The translations under genes and the position numbers were made by a program. Below, piece after piece: positions 33,409-42,984 of a stretch of 64,000 nt of DNA. The stretch lies in assembly GCA_965603495.1 (NCBI GenBank), contig CBFDDF010000002.1, positions 124,001-188,000 of the forward strand. The letters are read 5' to 3'. Under the pieces are notes generated by a model, which saw only the letters and a list, made by a program, of their open reading frames with translations, did not search any database and was not told the origin of the DNA. The number at the start of each line of letters is the position of its first letter. Within the stretch, counting starts at the first letter, position 1. Source of the DNA: Thiomicrorhabdus sp965603495. GTDB taxonomy: Bacteria; Pseudomonadota; Gammaproteobacteria; Thiomicrospirales; Thiomicrospiraceae.

Positions 33409-33526
33409 AACACAAGTTAACAAGTCAAGCTGACAATACGGTCTATCGATTAATATTAACGCTTTATACGTCACACACTATGAGTCCTTAGTTCAAGTCG
33501 TGTAAAACCCTATTCAGAGAAAAATT

Positions 33527-33949
33527 ATGTTTTGTTTATTTAGAAATGCTCATATTCACCCTAATCTAAATCGCTATGTCATCTTATTAAGTCTATTAGG
33601 CGTGATAGGTTGGCTGTACTTCAGTTTTGTTGAAAAATCACTGGTTGGAAAAGTCATTAGTGGTGAAGCTTTGATTGTCGATTTGGTCTTTGGTCTGCCT
33701 TTAGTGCTCATGATGGGGGTTGTGGTTTATGCAACCATTTACTGGACCTGCAAAATATTGATTATTATTTTATTCCCTCAATTCATCATCGCTGCAGAAC
33801 CAGAGGCGGATGTTTTACAAGATCAAATTGAAGCTGAGAGCATTCAGGCACTGGAAGAGAAGCACGGTTCTGAGTACTGGACTAAGGATGATCAGGCTGA
33901 AAAAGACCGCTCTAAACCCGTTGATAAGGACGCAGGTGATCTTAAATGA
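33527..33949 (+). CDS. two-helix membrane protein, unknown function
   Basis: 140 aa with two hydrophobic helices (about 18-35 and 48-88, the second long enough to be a pair) and a charged cytoplasmic tail rich in Glu, Lys and Asp (EEKHGSEYWTKDDQAEKDRSKP). Not recognised. It lies 119 bp after nudF and 24 bp before the MATE gene, so it may be transcribed with the pump. No catalytic motif is visible. Confidence 0.72.
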   Translation: MFCLFRNAHIHPNLNRYVILLSLLGVIGWLYFSFVEKSLVGKVISGEALIVDLVFGLPLVLMMGVVVYATIYWTCKILIIILFPQFIIAAEPEADVLQDQIEAESIQALEEKHGSEYWTKDDQAEKDRSKPVDKDAGDLK

Positions 33950-33973
33950 TGATCAAGAGCATTGCATAACCCG

Positions 33974-35350
33974 ATGAAGAATAACCCTTTTTTTGGGATT
34001 AAACTCGAATCGTCACGTCTCTTACAACTGGCGATGCCTATTTTATTAGCGCAATGGGCTTTAACGGGTTTAGGCGTGGTGGATACCCTAATGTCAGGCT
34101 GGGTAGGTACCAATGATTTGGCAGCGATTGGTTTAGGAACTAATATTATGCTGCCGGTTTTTATGTTTTCAACTGGTATTTTACTTGCGATTACGCCTTT
34201 GGTGGCTAAGGCCAATGGTCAAAAACAGTCTCTAAAAATCACTCAGTTTTTCTACCAAGGTCTTTGGCTCGCATTGCCTCTAGGTCTTTTGAGTTTGTGG
34301 ATACTGATGAACCTTGATTGGGTATTAAACCTATTAAGCTTAAGTGATTCAATTTATCAACTTACTCAAGACTACCTCTTTTATATCGCTTTTGGCTTAC
34401 CAGCGGTTGCTCTTTATCAGGCATTGCGTTTTTTTTGGGAAGGCTTAGGTACGACTTTGCCAACCATGTGGATTAGTTTTTTTGCGCTGTTTATAAACAT
34501 TCCATTGAATGCCATATTTATATATGGCTGGGGGCCGATTGAACCGCTAGGCGCAGCTGGCTGTGGTATTGCAAGTACCATAGTGATGTGGTCCATGCTT
34601 CTAATAGGCCTTCTTTACGTCTTTAAATCTAATTTAACACGACCTTTTTTACGACCTCCACTTCAAACAGCTCACTTATTACGCCCTAGCTGGCATGCCG
34701 GTATTAAGCCTGTTTTAGCACTGGGCATTCCCAATACCTTAGCGCTATTATTTGAAGTCAGTCTATTTAGTATGATTGTGCTGTTTATTGCTTCTCTAGG
34801 GGCTGAAGTCATTGCTAGTAACCAAATAGCGCTGAGTTTCACCTCCATGGCATTTATGGTGCCATTAAGCTTGGCAATGGCATTAACGGTTAGGGTAGGT
34901 CATGGTTTCGGAACACAAGACCGACAACAAGTACGCCTAAGTTTAATTATTGGTTTTAGTATTGCCATACTCATTGGTGTCATATTGGCTCTAATCAGCT
35001 ACTTCCTGAGGTTTGAAATCGTCGGACTTTATACGGATGACCATTCAGTCGTCTTAATCGCGACATCCTTGCTGGTGTTTGCTGCAATTTATCAGGTTTT
35101 TGATGCGATACAAGTTACAGCAGCAGGGGCCCTGAGAGGCTTTCATGACACGAAAGTGACGATGCTGGTAACCTTTATTACTTACTGGGGAATCGGACTT
35201 GGAGTCGGTTACGTTTTGGCTTTTAAGGATTGGTTCATTGAGCCGATGGGCGTGCAAGGATTTTGGTTGGGAATTGTTTTAGGTTTATTTTTGGCCGCAA
35301 TATTATTATCAATGCGATTACAGAGAATTTATCATGTCCAATTCAAATAA
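33974..35350 (+). CDS. MATE-family multidrug/cation efflux pump
   Basis: 458-aa inner-membrane antiporter with twelve helices in two homologous halves. The first half starts LLQLAMPILLAQWALTGLGVVDTLMSGWVGTNDLAAIGLG, and the second repeats the pattern at ALGIPNTLALLFEVSLF. It is NorM-like (Na+- or H+-driven efflux of cationic drugs). ATG 33974 is preferred to an in-frame TTG at 33962, which lies too close to its only possible ribosome site. The 3' end overlaps the YchJ-like gene by 17 bp. Confidence 0.92.
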   Translation: MKNNPFFGIKLESSRLLQLAMPILLAQWALTGLGVVDTLMSGWVGTNDLAAIGLGTNIMLPVFMFSTGILLAITPLVAKANGQKQSLKITQFFYQGLWLALPLGLLSLWILMNLDWVLNLLSLSDSIYQLTQDYLFYIAFGLPAVALYQALRFFWEGLGTTLPTMWISFFALFINIPLNAIFIYGWGPIEPLGAAGCGIASTIVMWSMLLIGLLYVFKSNLTRPFLRPPLQTAHLLRPSWHAGIKPVLALGIPNTLALLFEVSLFSMIVLFIASLGAEVIASNQIALSFTSMAFMVPLSLAMALTVRVGHGFGTQDRQQVRLSLIIGFSIAILIGVILALISYFLRFEIVGLYTDDHSVVLIATSLLVFAAIYQVFDAIQVTAAGALRGFHDTKVTMLVTFITYWGIGLGVGYVLAFKDWFIEPMGVQGFWLGIVLGLFLAAILLSMRLQRIYHVQFK

Positions 35351-35744
35351 CGACATCGAGAACACACTCTGCCTTTGTGGTTCCAATCATCACTATGTCG
35401 ATTGCTGTTTGCGTTTTCATGACTACCAAAGTTATCCTGAAACGGCTGAGCAGCTTATGAGGTCACGTTATAGCGCTTATGCTTTGCATTTAAAAAGCTA
35501 CTTACTAGAAACCTGGGCAATTTCGACCAGGCCTGGTCAACTTGAATTTGAAAATGGCTTATCCTGGAAGTCTTTAACCATTAAGGGCTCTAAAAAAGGC
35601 CGTTTAAAAGATCAACAAGGCTGGGTAACGTTTACAGCAGTTTATCAAATTGGATTTGATCAAGTTGCGTTACAAGAAAGAAGTTTTTTCAATCGGGATG
35701 TTAATAGGCACTGGTGTTATGTGGATGGACAGTTTAAAGATTAA
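35334..35744 (+). CDS. YchJ-family SEC-C motif protein
   Basis: 136 aa. The N-terminus has the metal-binding SEC-C motif CLCGSNHHYVDCC, followed by the YchJ core: AEQLMRSRYSAYALH, TWAISTRPGQLE and the tail with FNRDVNRHWCYVDGQF. YchJ proteins are zinc-binding with an NTF2-like fold and no assigned function. It overlaps the MATE gene. A copy of the palindrome at 35525-35538 encodes the TRPGQ segment. Confidence 0.9.
   Translation: MSNSNNDIENTLCLCGSNHHYVDCCLRFHDYQSYPETAEQLMRSRYSAYALHLKSYLLETWAISTRPGQLEFENGLSWKSLTIKGSKKGRLKDQQGWVTFTAVYQIGFDQVALQERSFFNRDVNRHWCYVDGQFKD
35525..35538. repeat. GACCAGGCCTGGTC palindrome (in CDS)
   Basis: 14-bp palindrome in the YchJ-like gene, followed by A, in a frame encoding RPGQ. 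Confidence 0.82.
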
Positions 35745-35894
35745 CTAGCGGTCAGCTTCTGAAGCGAGGAATCTTCGATAGAGAATAGCAAACCGATTAA
35801 ACTGATATCCATCAATAATCTAAATTAACGGACTGTATATAAAGCTTAGAAGGGACAAGTCATCATTAGCCTAATCCCTTTGCACAAATGTCTT

Positions 35895-36020
35895 TTAATC
35901 CTCTTTATTTTTAAAAAAACGATATAACCACCACATTGCCAAACCGACAACAATAATGGAAGTTGCGAGCAGTCCAAAGGTAATCAGTAAGGCAGAACCA
36001 ACGCTTTCCATATCAGGCAT
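35895..36020 (-). CDS. 41-aa single-helix membrane peptide
   Basis: Short ORF on the minus strand. MPDMESVGSALLITFGLL opens it, a hydrophobic segment spans about residues 8-34, and a basic/acidic tail (YRFFKNKED) closes it. A good GGAG box lies eight bases before the ATG (on the plus strand at about 36029-36032), which argues for real translation. It fills an otherwise empty 370-bp gap and is divergent from the SPOR gene. Not recognised; its size resembles small membrane peptides that regulate larger complexes, but no partner is evident. Confidence 0.65.
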   Translation of the reverse strand: MPDMESVGSALLITFGLLATSIIVVGLAMWWLYRFFKNKED

Positions 36021-36116
36021 GTTTATCTCTCCAAAGAGTCATATTTTCAGTATCTTTTTAACCTAAAGCATTTTACAATAAATTTTAATTTTGACTTAGG
36101 GTTTGTCTAAAAAAAT

Positions 36117-37343
36117 ATGTCATTAACAATCTCAGAACTTGAATCAGAAAGAGCCAAAATACTAGAAGAAATTGAGAGTAAAGCTCAAAATATTTCATAT
36201 TCAAAGACTCACTCAGGCGAAGGACACTCTTTACAAGATTGGTTAAAAGCTGCCGAAGAGGTCATGCCTACATCAGAACCAGTAAGGGAAAAGCAAGATA
36301 TGAGCAAAAATGAAAATAGATCAAATTATGCAGCACAAATGACAAAACCCTCCAAAGATAAAACCTCATTTTTTGGTGTGATTATCATGTTATCACTTTT
36401 GCTCACCTTGCTCGGCGTGCTCTATATTGCTTACACCAGTATTCATAAAGAACTACAAACTGTCTTAGAATCTAATGAGCTCAATGCTGAAAAGATGAAT
36501 CAATTGCAATTAGATATGGAAGCCTTGCAAAAATCACTTTCGACGGGCGGTAAGGCAGAGTTATTTATCTCATTAGAAGATAAAGTATTTACCTTAGAAG
36601 CTCAAGTTTTAGCATTGCAAACCCCGTTAAAACAACCCATTTCTTCCCTAAAATTACCATCTACTGACTCCAGCCAGAAACCTGACAATGTTCAACTAGC
36701 CGCTGAATCGGCTGACGCAGACATTTCTGTCGAGCGCGGAAATCTCAATAAAGTAGTCACTGAAGCTGTTTTAGATCAAAAGTTAAATAAACTTGAACAG
36801 AAAATAGATGCTAAATTGCAAACTATTCTAAATTACTTGTCGCAAGGTAATAAAGTCTTACCTACCGTAAGTGATGCGAGTCAAGCCAACTCATCTAAAA
36901 CCAATGCTCTAGTTCAACCAATGAAGATTTCTGAGCCAACGGTATCTGAAACAAAATCTCCCATCATTCAGCAACCCTTGGTTCAGTTAGTTCAAACAAT
37001 CCCTACGCCTAAGTCGCCTTCAAACCCGGTTCAAACCAAGGCACCGATTGAAAATTATACGTCAGATGTAAAGTGGTTAATGAATGAGCCAGCTTTACAT
37101 TACACTTTGCAGTTGGCGAGCATGCCTGATCAAAAATCAGTAGAAAAAATCGTAAGTAAAAAAGGCTTGAAAAACGTTAAAATCATCCCTCAAACTAGAA
37201 ATGACACGATGAATTATGTGTTGATTACGGGTTCTTTTGCAGATCGAAAAGCCGCAGACCAATTTGCTAAAGAATATAAAATGGAATTTGGTATCTCTCC
37301 ATGGGTACGCAAAATAAAAGACATTACTGCTAGAGTCAAATAA
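36117..37343 (+). CDS. SPOR-domain membrane protein
   Basis: 408 aa. A cytoplasmic N-terminus of about 84 residues is followed by one transmembrane helix (85-107), a coiled coil (110-170), a long Pro/Ser/Thr-rich linker and a C-terminal SPOR domain from about residue 330 (LHYTLQLASMPDQKSVEKIV...NYVLITGSFADRKAADQFAKEY). SPOR domains bind denuded glycan strands at the septum, so a role in cell division or septal peptidoglycan is likely, as for DamX or FtsN. The N-terminal stretch GEGHSLQDWLKAAEEV is unlike those proteins. Convergent with the histidine kinase gene. Confidence 0.82.
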   Translation: MSLTISELESERAKILEEIESKAQNISYSKTHSGEGHSLQDWLKAAEEVMPTSEPVREKQDMSKNENRSNYAAQMTKPSKDKTSFFGVIIMLSLLLTLLGVLYIAYTSIHKELQTVLESNELNAEKMNQLQLDMEALQKSLSTGGKAELFISLEDKVFTLEAQVLALQTPLKQPISSLKLPSTDSSQKPDNVQLAAESADADISVERGNLNKVVTEAVLDQKLNKLEQKIDAKLQTILNYLSQGNKVLPTVSDASQANSSKTNALVQPMKISEPTVSETKSPIIQQPLVQLVQTIPTPKSPSNPVQTKAPIENYTSDVKWLMNEPALHYTLQLASMPDQKSVEKIVSKKGLKNVKIIPQTRNDTMNYVLITGSFADRKAADQFAKEYKMEFGISPWVRKIKDITARVK

Positions 37344-37398
37344 GCTTCTGCCATCCGCCACAACAAAGGTTAAACCCCTCAATCATTTTCAGACTAGA

Positions 37399-38958
37399 TC
37401 AACTCTCAGGCTTAAGCACTGGGAGTTCGATAATGAATCTAACCCCTTGTAGCTTCCTACCTTGATACACATTAAAGTTTTCAGCATAGGCGTTGCCTCG
37501 GTGAAAGTCTGTAATGAGTTTGACAATGTATAACCCCAGGCCTAAATGCGCCTGTTCATCTCGATTAAGATGTCGAATAGAGGTCATGCCATCAAAAATT
37601 TGCTGCTCATGACCTGCTGGCAAATGTTGGCCTGAATTCTCAACTGTAATCTTAACTTTTTGATTGTTGAGTTGAGCTTGTACGGTAATGGGCATCTTGC
37701 CATCTGAAAAATCTTTGGCATTACTTAATAACTTATCCAGCATCTGTTCGAGCATAAACCCATCACCTAAAATCTGAATATTTTTAGGAATTCTATTCTC
37801 AAATTTCAAATCCCAATCAGGGTGTAGGTCAATATTATTTTTCATATAGTGATTGAGCATCTCGCCAATCGGAAATGCTTCAGGGGCTTGAAGGTTAAGA
37901 CTATCTTCTATACTGGTCGCTTCTGAGAGAGAGGCGATAATCTGTTTTAGCTGCGCCACTGCATGCTGGGCATAGTCCAGTTGTGTATGTTGAGTCTCTT
38001 TCTCTAGGAGACTTAAGGACATTGCTAGGCGGTTTAAGGGATTGTGTAATTCATGACGTAATGTCTTTGGCAGTTGCTTTAGGTAACGTTCATAAGCGCC
38101 TAACTGCTTGAGCATTTCATGGATATGATGCCTTAAGTCGGAGAGTTCATCTTGATAAAATCGATTGGTTTTATCAGGGAAAATCAACTCCGTTAAGCGC
38201 CCTTGAGCATTAAAGGTTTTCTTAACATCATTATCTAATCTTATGATTCTATTCGATAATGCTGCAGTATGGATAATTGCACCAATAATGACGATGAGGA
38301 AAATAGTAGCCCCAATTCCAATCAGTCGATAAAAATAATTCAGGCTCTGGCTGAATAGGGTTTCCATGCGTTGTTCAAGTATCAATGCCCCAATAATTTG
38401 CTCTTTAACCATTAAGGGTGTGGCAGACATTAGCGAAACTGGCTGTTGGCTTTTATCCATCCGATATTGCTGAATGGTTGAGCCCTTTAGTGATTGGTTA
38501 ATGAGGTTGCGTTCCGGCATTTCACTTTGAGGGTAGGGATAAGGTAGAGAGTAGGGTAGAAAAGTGGCGAGCGTTTTAATAAGGTTTTTACCTACAGCGG
38601 TAAATAAATCCGTTTTTTCCTGACTACTTTCTTGTGGAAGTTGACCCACTACATAGGTGGTTAGGCCTCGTTCGTTGACTACCCAAAGTACAGAGTTCGC
38701 TAAATTTAAGTGAGAAAGACGAGTAGGTGTCCCTGATTGAATTTGTAACGCCCATAAGTCCGTTCGATTTTCTAAAATGAGTGCCAAATTTTCAACGGTT
38801 TGTTGTTGAACAATCGCTTGGTTATTAAGCATGATACGATGTAAATCAATCGCAAATCGATAGGCTAAAAAGGGAAGAATCGTTAAGAGTAACAACAAGA
38901 CAAAAAATCTTGTTCGAATGGAAAGCCTCAGACCGATGAGCTTAATGTTGAGTGACAA
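37399..38958 (-). CDS. sensor histidine kinase
   Basis: 519 aa. Two transmembrane helices (about 15-33 and 211-231) enclose a 175-residue periplasmic sensor. After a linker comes the H-box LRHELHNPLNRL with His302, then N-box LSNAKDFSDG, and the G-box HLGLGLYIVKLITDFH for ATP binding. The Glu-Leu-His-Asn-Pro version of the H-box is slightly unusual (commonly ELRTPL). It lies 91 bp downstream of the response regulator and is probably its partner. The signal is unknown; the regulator and cupin genes upstream lie on the same strand. Confidence 0.9.
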   Translation of the reverse strand: MSLNIKLIGLRLSIRTRFFVLLLLLTILPFLAYRFAIDLHRIMLNNQAIVQQQTVENLALILENRTDLWALQIQSGTPTRLSHLNLANSVLWVVNERGLTTYVVGQLPQESSQEKTDLFTAVGKNLIKTLATFLPYSLPYPYPQSEMPERNLINQSLKGSTIQQYRMDKSQQPVSLMSATPLMVKEQIIGALILEQRMETLFSQSLNYFYRLIGIGATIFLIVIIGAIIHTAALSNRIIRLDNDVKKTFNAQGRLTELIFPDKTNRFYQDELSDLRHHIHEMLKQLGAYERYLKQLPKTLRHELHNPLNRLAMSLSLLEKETQHTQLDYAQHAVAQLKQIIASLSEATSIEDSLNLQAPEAFPIGEMLNHYMKNNIDLHPDWDLKFENRIPKNIQILGDGFMLEQMLDKLLSNAKDFSDGKMPITVQAQLNNQKVKITVENSGQHLPAGHEQQIFDGMTSIRHLNRDEQAHLGLGLYIVKLITDFHRGNAYAENFNVYQGRKLQGVRFIIELPVLKPES

Positions 38959-39049
38959 AAGTTAACATCTCCCTGAGGTGAATGATCTAGCGAATTTTAA
39001 AATGTAACAGTTTTAATAAATGGATTTTAAAACTAAACTTGAAAAAAAG

Positions 39050-39757
39050 TTAAGAATCTTTCTGCCAACTATAGCCACGACCATATTCATTGTGAATCGA
39101 GTTAAAGTCAGGTGTAATTTTTTTGAAAGCATTTCGAATACGGCAAATATGCGTGTTAATCGTATTACGCTCAACAACGCCCTGTGTTGAAGCTTGCAAA
39201 GCATCATACGAGACAACACTGGATTCGCCGGCGACGGCAAACTGTTTAAGCATTTCAAATTCAGTGGCCGTTAAATCTAATGGTTTTTCAAACCAATAAG
39301 CCTTGAATTGATCCTGAACCAAAACTAAATGGGGGATTTTTGAAGCTTCTTCATCTGCATTGCTCGTGCTGGTATTGCCGGTAATACGTAATAGATTTTT
39401 AACCTTAACAATTAGCATATTTAAACTAATTGGTTTTGGTAAGTAATCAATCGCGCCCAAAGCATGGCCAGTATAGATGTCAAATTCAGACTGTCTTTCA
39501 GAAAGAAAAATAATTGGAATAGGTTGGTTGTAGCCGAGTAGGTGTTTGGCTAAATCAAATCCTCCATCGACCTCTGATCCAAGAATAATATCTGAAATCA
39601 CTAAATTAGGTAGGCCAGCGGCGAAGCTCTCTTCTGCACTTTGGCGATTATCAAAAGAATCAACCATAAATCCCTGTTGTTGCAACGCAGTAACTAGGCT
39701 TTCTAATTGAATTGGATCGTCTTCAATAACTACGATTCGATAATCTGTATTTTGCAT
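39050..39757 (-). CDS. OmpR-family response regulator
   Basis: 235-aa two-component regulator. The receiver domain has IEDD at residues 11-14, the phospho-acceptor Asp56 (VISDIIL), and Lys108 (YLPKPIS). A winged-helix domain (about 150-235) ends with NTINTHICRIRNAFKKI and the GRGYSW motif that is close to universal in OmpR/PhoB members. It is encoded 40 bp downstream of the bicupin gene and ahead of the kinase. Confidence 0.92.
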   Translation of the reverse strand: MQNTDYRIVVIEDDPIQLESLVTALQQQGFMVDSFDNRQSAEESFAAGLPNLVISDIILGSEVDGGFDLAKHLLGYNQPIPIIFLSERQSEFDIYTGHALGAIDYLPKPISLNMLIVKVKNLLRITGNTSTSNADEEASKIPHLVLVQDQFKAYWFEKPLDLTATEFEMLKQFAVAGESSVVSYDALQASTQGVVERNTINTHICRIRNAFKKITPDFNSIHNEYGRGYSWQKDS

Positions 39758-39797
39758 AAAACTCCACTTTCAGTAACGAGATGAAATCAATCCGTTA

Positions 39798-40727
39798 TTA
39801 ACTAATGAGCTGGAAATCCAACACTTGCATATTCATGATAAGGCCCGCGTCCTGTATCGGTAATACAACGGCATCTTCTCCAGAATCATTATGGTGAGAG
39901 TGCCACCAGCCTGGCGGTGTTATAAACGCTGAACCCGGTGTCCACATCGCTTTAATTGGATTAATGATATCACCGTTTTCATCTACATCTTTACCTATCA
40001 TTGTGTAAGTATCTGGGCCTGCTGAGACGCAGAAATCCAATGCAATAGAATTATGACGATGGGCTTTTTGCACAACACCGGCAGGTAATACGTTATAAAG
40101 TGCCCATAAAGTATGGGTTAACGTCATCGTTTGAGGAAAGTTTGGATGTGCAAGTAAAAAACCTGTGCGATTTCTGCCAGCAGCTATTTCACGTATATCA
40201 TTCAATTCTTTAGTTAAACGTTCATGGGTATATAACACTGGCTCAAAACGCTGAACAGTTGCTTCCACCCCTAAATATTTCAATAGTGGTGCATCATGTA
40301 CCCAGTAGATAGCGGTATCAGAACTAGCAGAATGTAAAGCATCAGGCACGGCTGGCAAGGTAAATAAATCCCCTTGTTTCCATTTAATCGTGCCATTTTC
40401 CATCTGTGTTTGACCGCTGCCACGAATGACATAAAACATCTGTGAAGTGGCTGAAACATCTGTTTTTAAGATATCACCGTCTTTAATATGTATGTAGTTA
40501 GCCATTAAGTTTGGAGAGGTGGCAGGATATGCCGTCTCTAAGGTCGCTGATAAATCAAATGGAATAATACGTGTATCGCCACCCTGGTGCAGACTGCTTG
40601 GATAGTCAACTACATCGATTTTAGGCATTGAAGGGTTAACAGCAGACATGTACTCTTTAACTTGAGCGTGATGTTCCCATTGCTGCTGAGCAGCTTCTTG
40701 TATTTGTTCAACATTTGTTCGGTTCAT
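39798..40727 (-). CDS. bicupin protein, gentisate 1,2-dioxygenase-like
   Basis: 309 aa with two cupin domains. The first centres on MFYVIRGSGQTQMENGTIKWKQGD and FTLPAVPDALHSA; the second on KAHRHNSIALDFCVS and ITPPGWWHSHHNDSG, which supply the His residues of a metal site. The arrangement resembles gentisate 1,2-dioxygenase and 1-hydroxy-2-naphthoate dioxygenase, Fe(II) ring-cleavage enzymes, but no aromatic catabolism genes are near, so the substrate is uncertain. It precedes the regulator/kinase pair on the same strand. Confidence 0.78.
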   Translation of the reverse strand: MNRTNVEQIQEAAQQQWEHHAQVKEYMSAVNPSMPKIDVVDYPSSLHQGGDTRIIPFDLSATLETAYPATSPNLMANYIHIKDGDILKTDVSATSQMFYVIRGSGQTQMENGTIKWKQGDLFTLPAVPDALHSASSDTAIYWVHDAPLLKYLGVEATVQRFEPVLYTHERLTKELNDIREIAAGRNRTGFLLAHPNFPQTMTLTHTLWALYNVLPAGVVQKAHRHNSIALDFCVSAGPDTYTMIGKDVDENGDIINPIKAMWTPGSAFITPPGWWHSHHNDSGEDAVVLPIQDAGLIMNMQVLDFQLIS

Positions 40728-40804
40728 ATCGACAGTAACCCTGGTTAAATTCTATTTAATTAATATTGCACGCATTATAAGAGTAATAAGGCTGTCAATC
40801 AATT

Positions 40805-42307
40805 CTACATCTTGAATTGATTACGTTTTTTACGCTCACTAGAAGAGGGGATATTCAAAGCTTCACGATATTTCGCGATAGTTCTGCGTGCTACGGCAAT
40901 CTCTTTTTCCTCTAAAAGCGCCATGAGTTTGTTGTCACTCAAGGGCTTTTTAGAGTCTTCCTGATCAATCAAGCCTTTGATATGCGCCTTAATAGCCGTT
41001 GCTGATTGATCAGCGCTACCGTATTGGCTTACACCAGTTGAGAAGAAATATTTTAACTCATAGGTGCCACGTGGCGTTTGCATGTATTTTTGGCTAGTCG
41101 CTCTAGAGATGGTAGATTCATGTAACTCAAGATTTTCTGCAACTTCTCGAAGTACTAGCGGCTGCATTGCTTGTTCACCCTCCTCAAAGAAGCGGTGTTG
41201 CTTTTCGACAATAAATCGACCTACACGCAATAAGGTTTCGCCACGACTGTGTATGCTTTTAATTAGGCCTTTAGCCTCAATTAATTGCTCTTTAATTTTT
41301 TTAGACTGCTCACTATTGTCAAGTTTGTTCGCCAGGTCAATGTAAGTCGAGTTAACGGCTAAACGAGGAAATGCATTCGCATTCAACTCCACTAACCAAC
41401 CTTGATTCGTTCGTTTGATACGTAAGTCAGGAATAATTATTTCAGATTGGGTCGATGAAAAATCCCGGCCAGGTCGAGGATTCAAGGACTGAATTAATTT
41501 AAAGAGTTGGGTTAATTGGTCATCATCTAGCCCGTAGAGTTTCTTGATGCGTTTATTATCATGAAAAGACAGCCAGTCAAAGTTGTCAGTAATCAATTGA
41601 GCAGCCGTCACCACAAAAGGGTTGTTCGGAAGGTTGGCCAGTTGTAATAAAAGGGACTCTTGAACGTTGCGGGCGCCGACACCAGTAGGCTCAAATTGTT
41701 GAATAATGCCAAGTACGGCCGTTAAATCATCCAGCGTGTAATCTGACTCTTCATTAAGATTTATTTCCTCAAGTAACTCACCAAGATCGGTAGTTAAATA
41801 CCCTTCATCATTTATATCATCAATCAGATAAGAAGCTAAAACCTGTTGAGCATCATCCCAAGGGTAGATGTCAGATTGCCAATGAAGATGATCATGTAAG
41901 GATCTTTCGGAGGCGGTGTAAGTTTCTGCCCCGACGTACTCATCAGAAGAAGACGGTGAGCTTGAAGTGGACGTATGATCAGAATAAACCTCATCCCAGT
42001 TACAATCGATATCTAACTCATTGGATATCGTATCTGCATCATTGATATCAAGAGGTTGCTCTTCAGCCGAACCTTCGGAGGGTGTGTTTTTATCATCAGC
42101 AGAATCTTTCGATTGCTCTGGGGGTAGGTCGTCTTCTTGTGTAAGTTCTTCGTCCACTTCAAGCATGAAATTGGTTTCAAGGGTTGCTTCAATAGTTTGT
42201 TGAACTTCCAAAGCGGAGTACTGCAAAATCTTAATTGACTGCTGTAATTGTGGCGTCAATTTTAGTTGCTGACCAATGTTAATCTGTAATCCGGGCATTA
42301 GTGCCAT
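40805..42307 (-). CDS. rpoN: RNA polymerase sigma-54 factor
   Basis: 500 aa from ATG 42307 (MALMPGLQINIGQQLKLTPQLQQSIKILQ), the glutamine-rich region I that contacts activators. An acidic region II of about 100 residues follows. The core-binding domain, the HTH region (LELHESTISRATSQKYMQTPRG) and the RpoN box ARRTIAKYRE near residues 473-482 are all clear. The open frame extends to 42370, but AGGAG before 42307 and family alignment favour the shorter start. It is not flanked by the lptB or hpf genes that usually surround rpoN. Confidence 0.96.
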   Translation of the reverse strand: MALMPGLQINIGQQLKLTPQLQQSIKILQYSALEVQQTIEATLETNFMLEVDEELTQEDDLPPEQSKDSADDKNTPSEGSAEEQPLDINDADTISNELDIDCNWDEVYSDHTSTSSSPSSSDEYVGAETYTASERSLHDHLHWQSDIYPWDDAQQVLASYLIDDINDEGYLTTDLGELLEEINLNEESDYTLDDLTAVLGIIQQFEPTGVGARNVQESLLLQLANLPNNPFVVTAAQLITDNFDWLSFHDNKRIKKLYGLDDDQLTQLFKLIQSLNPRPGRDFSSTQSEIIIPDLRIKRTNQGWLVELNANAFPRLAVNSTYIDLANKLDNSEQSKKIKEQLIEAKGLIKSIHSRGETLLRVGRFIVEKQHRFFEEGEQAMQPLVLREVAENLELHESTISRATSQKYMQTPRGTYELKYFFSTGVSQYGSADQSATAIKAHIKGLIDQEDSKKPLSDNKLMALLEEKEIAVARRTIAKYREALNIPSSSERKKRNQFKM

Positions 42308-42540
42308 GCTAGATACAACTCCTAATAAATGGTAAGTTTGCTTAAACGGTAATTTGGATTCGTAAAACAAAATTTTATAGATATAATAATCTAAAAATAT
42401 AATAAAGGTAATCTAAAAGCACATAGAAAGGTGTTAATTCACGACTCTGAGAGCCCTTTAGTTAAGGCTTTTAAGTACAAATCACCGTTTTAGTTGGTTT
42501 TGGAAGCAGTTATTCAAAATTTCACAAGAGAGAGAAGTCT

Positions 42541-42984
42541 ATGTCGATTAAAGAAGATGCACATGCAATCATTGAGCAATTACCCAATGATGCTCACTGG
42601 GATGATCTGGTGAAGGCACTTTATAAAAATAAGAAAATCAGCCTTGGGATGACAGATCTTGAGGTTGCTCAACCGGAACTGAATGATTCGGATATTAACG
42701 CCATTATCGGCAGGATGCAGTCATCAAGCTCTGAACCGACTGATATGCGTAATACACGTACTTATAAGCCAGGTAATGCATCGACATTGGGTATGGTTGC
42801 TGGAGTTGTGGCCATATTATTTAGCTTTGTATTTCCACCGATTGCCTGGGCTGCGGCGCCTATTGCCATTGTTGCAGGGGTTGTCGGCCTAAGCAAGAAA
42901 GAAGAAAAAGCATGGGTTCCAATATTATTGGCACTTATTTCGATCATACCATTTATCGATGTTTTGATGGGGCCTGGTGTATAG
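42541..42984 (+). CDS. antitoxin-like N-terminus fused to membrane domain
   Basis: 147 aa. Residues 1-60 (AIIEQLPNDAHWDDLVKALY, KKISLGMTD) match the short antitoxin-like family found in many bacteria as free 70-80-aa proteins encoded beside toxins. After a linker, residues 78-147 contain two or three hydrophobic helices of a DUF4190-like small membrane domain, with SKKEEKAW between them. No toxin gene is adjacent. The protein may be a membrane-anchored regulator; its function is unknown. A clean terminator follows. Confidence 0.75.
   Translation: MSIKEDAHAIIEQLPNDAHWDDLVKALYKNKKISLGMTDLEVAQPELNDSDINAIIGRMQSSSSEPTDMRNTRTYKPGNASTLGMVAGVVAILFSFVFPPIAWAAAPIAIVAGVVGLSKKEEKAWVPILLALISIIPFIDVLMGPGV

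Noticed and set aside
37399..39757. Dedicated-sortase two-component system (PdsS/PdsR-like)
   Set aside because: No sortase or sortase substrate gene is adjacent and the kinase is shorter than that family, so the pair is left as generic.
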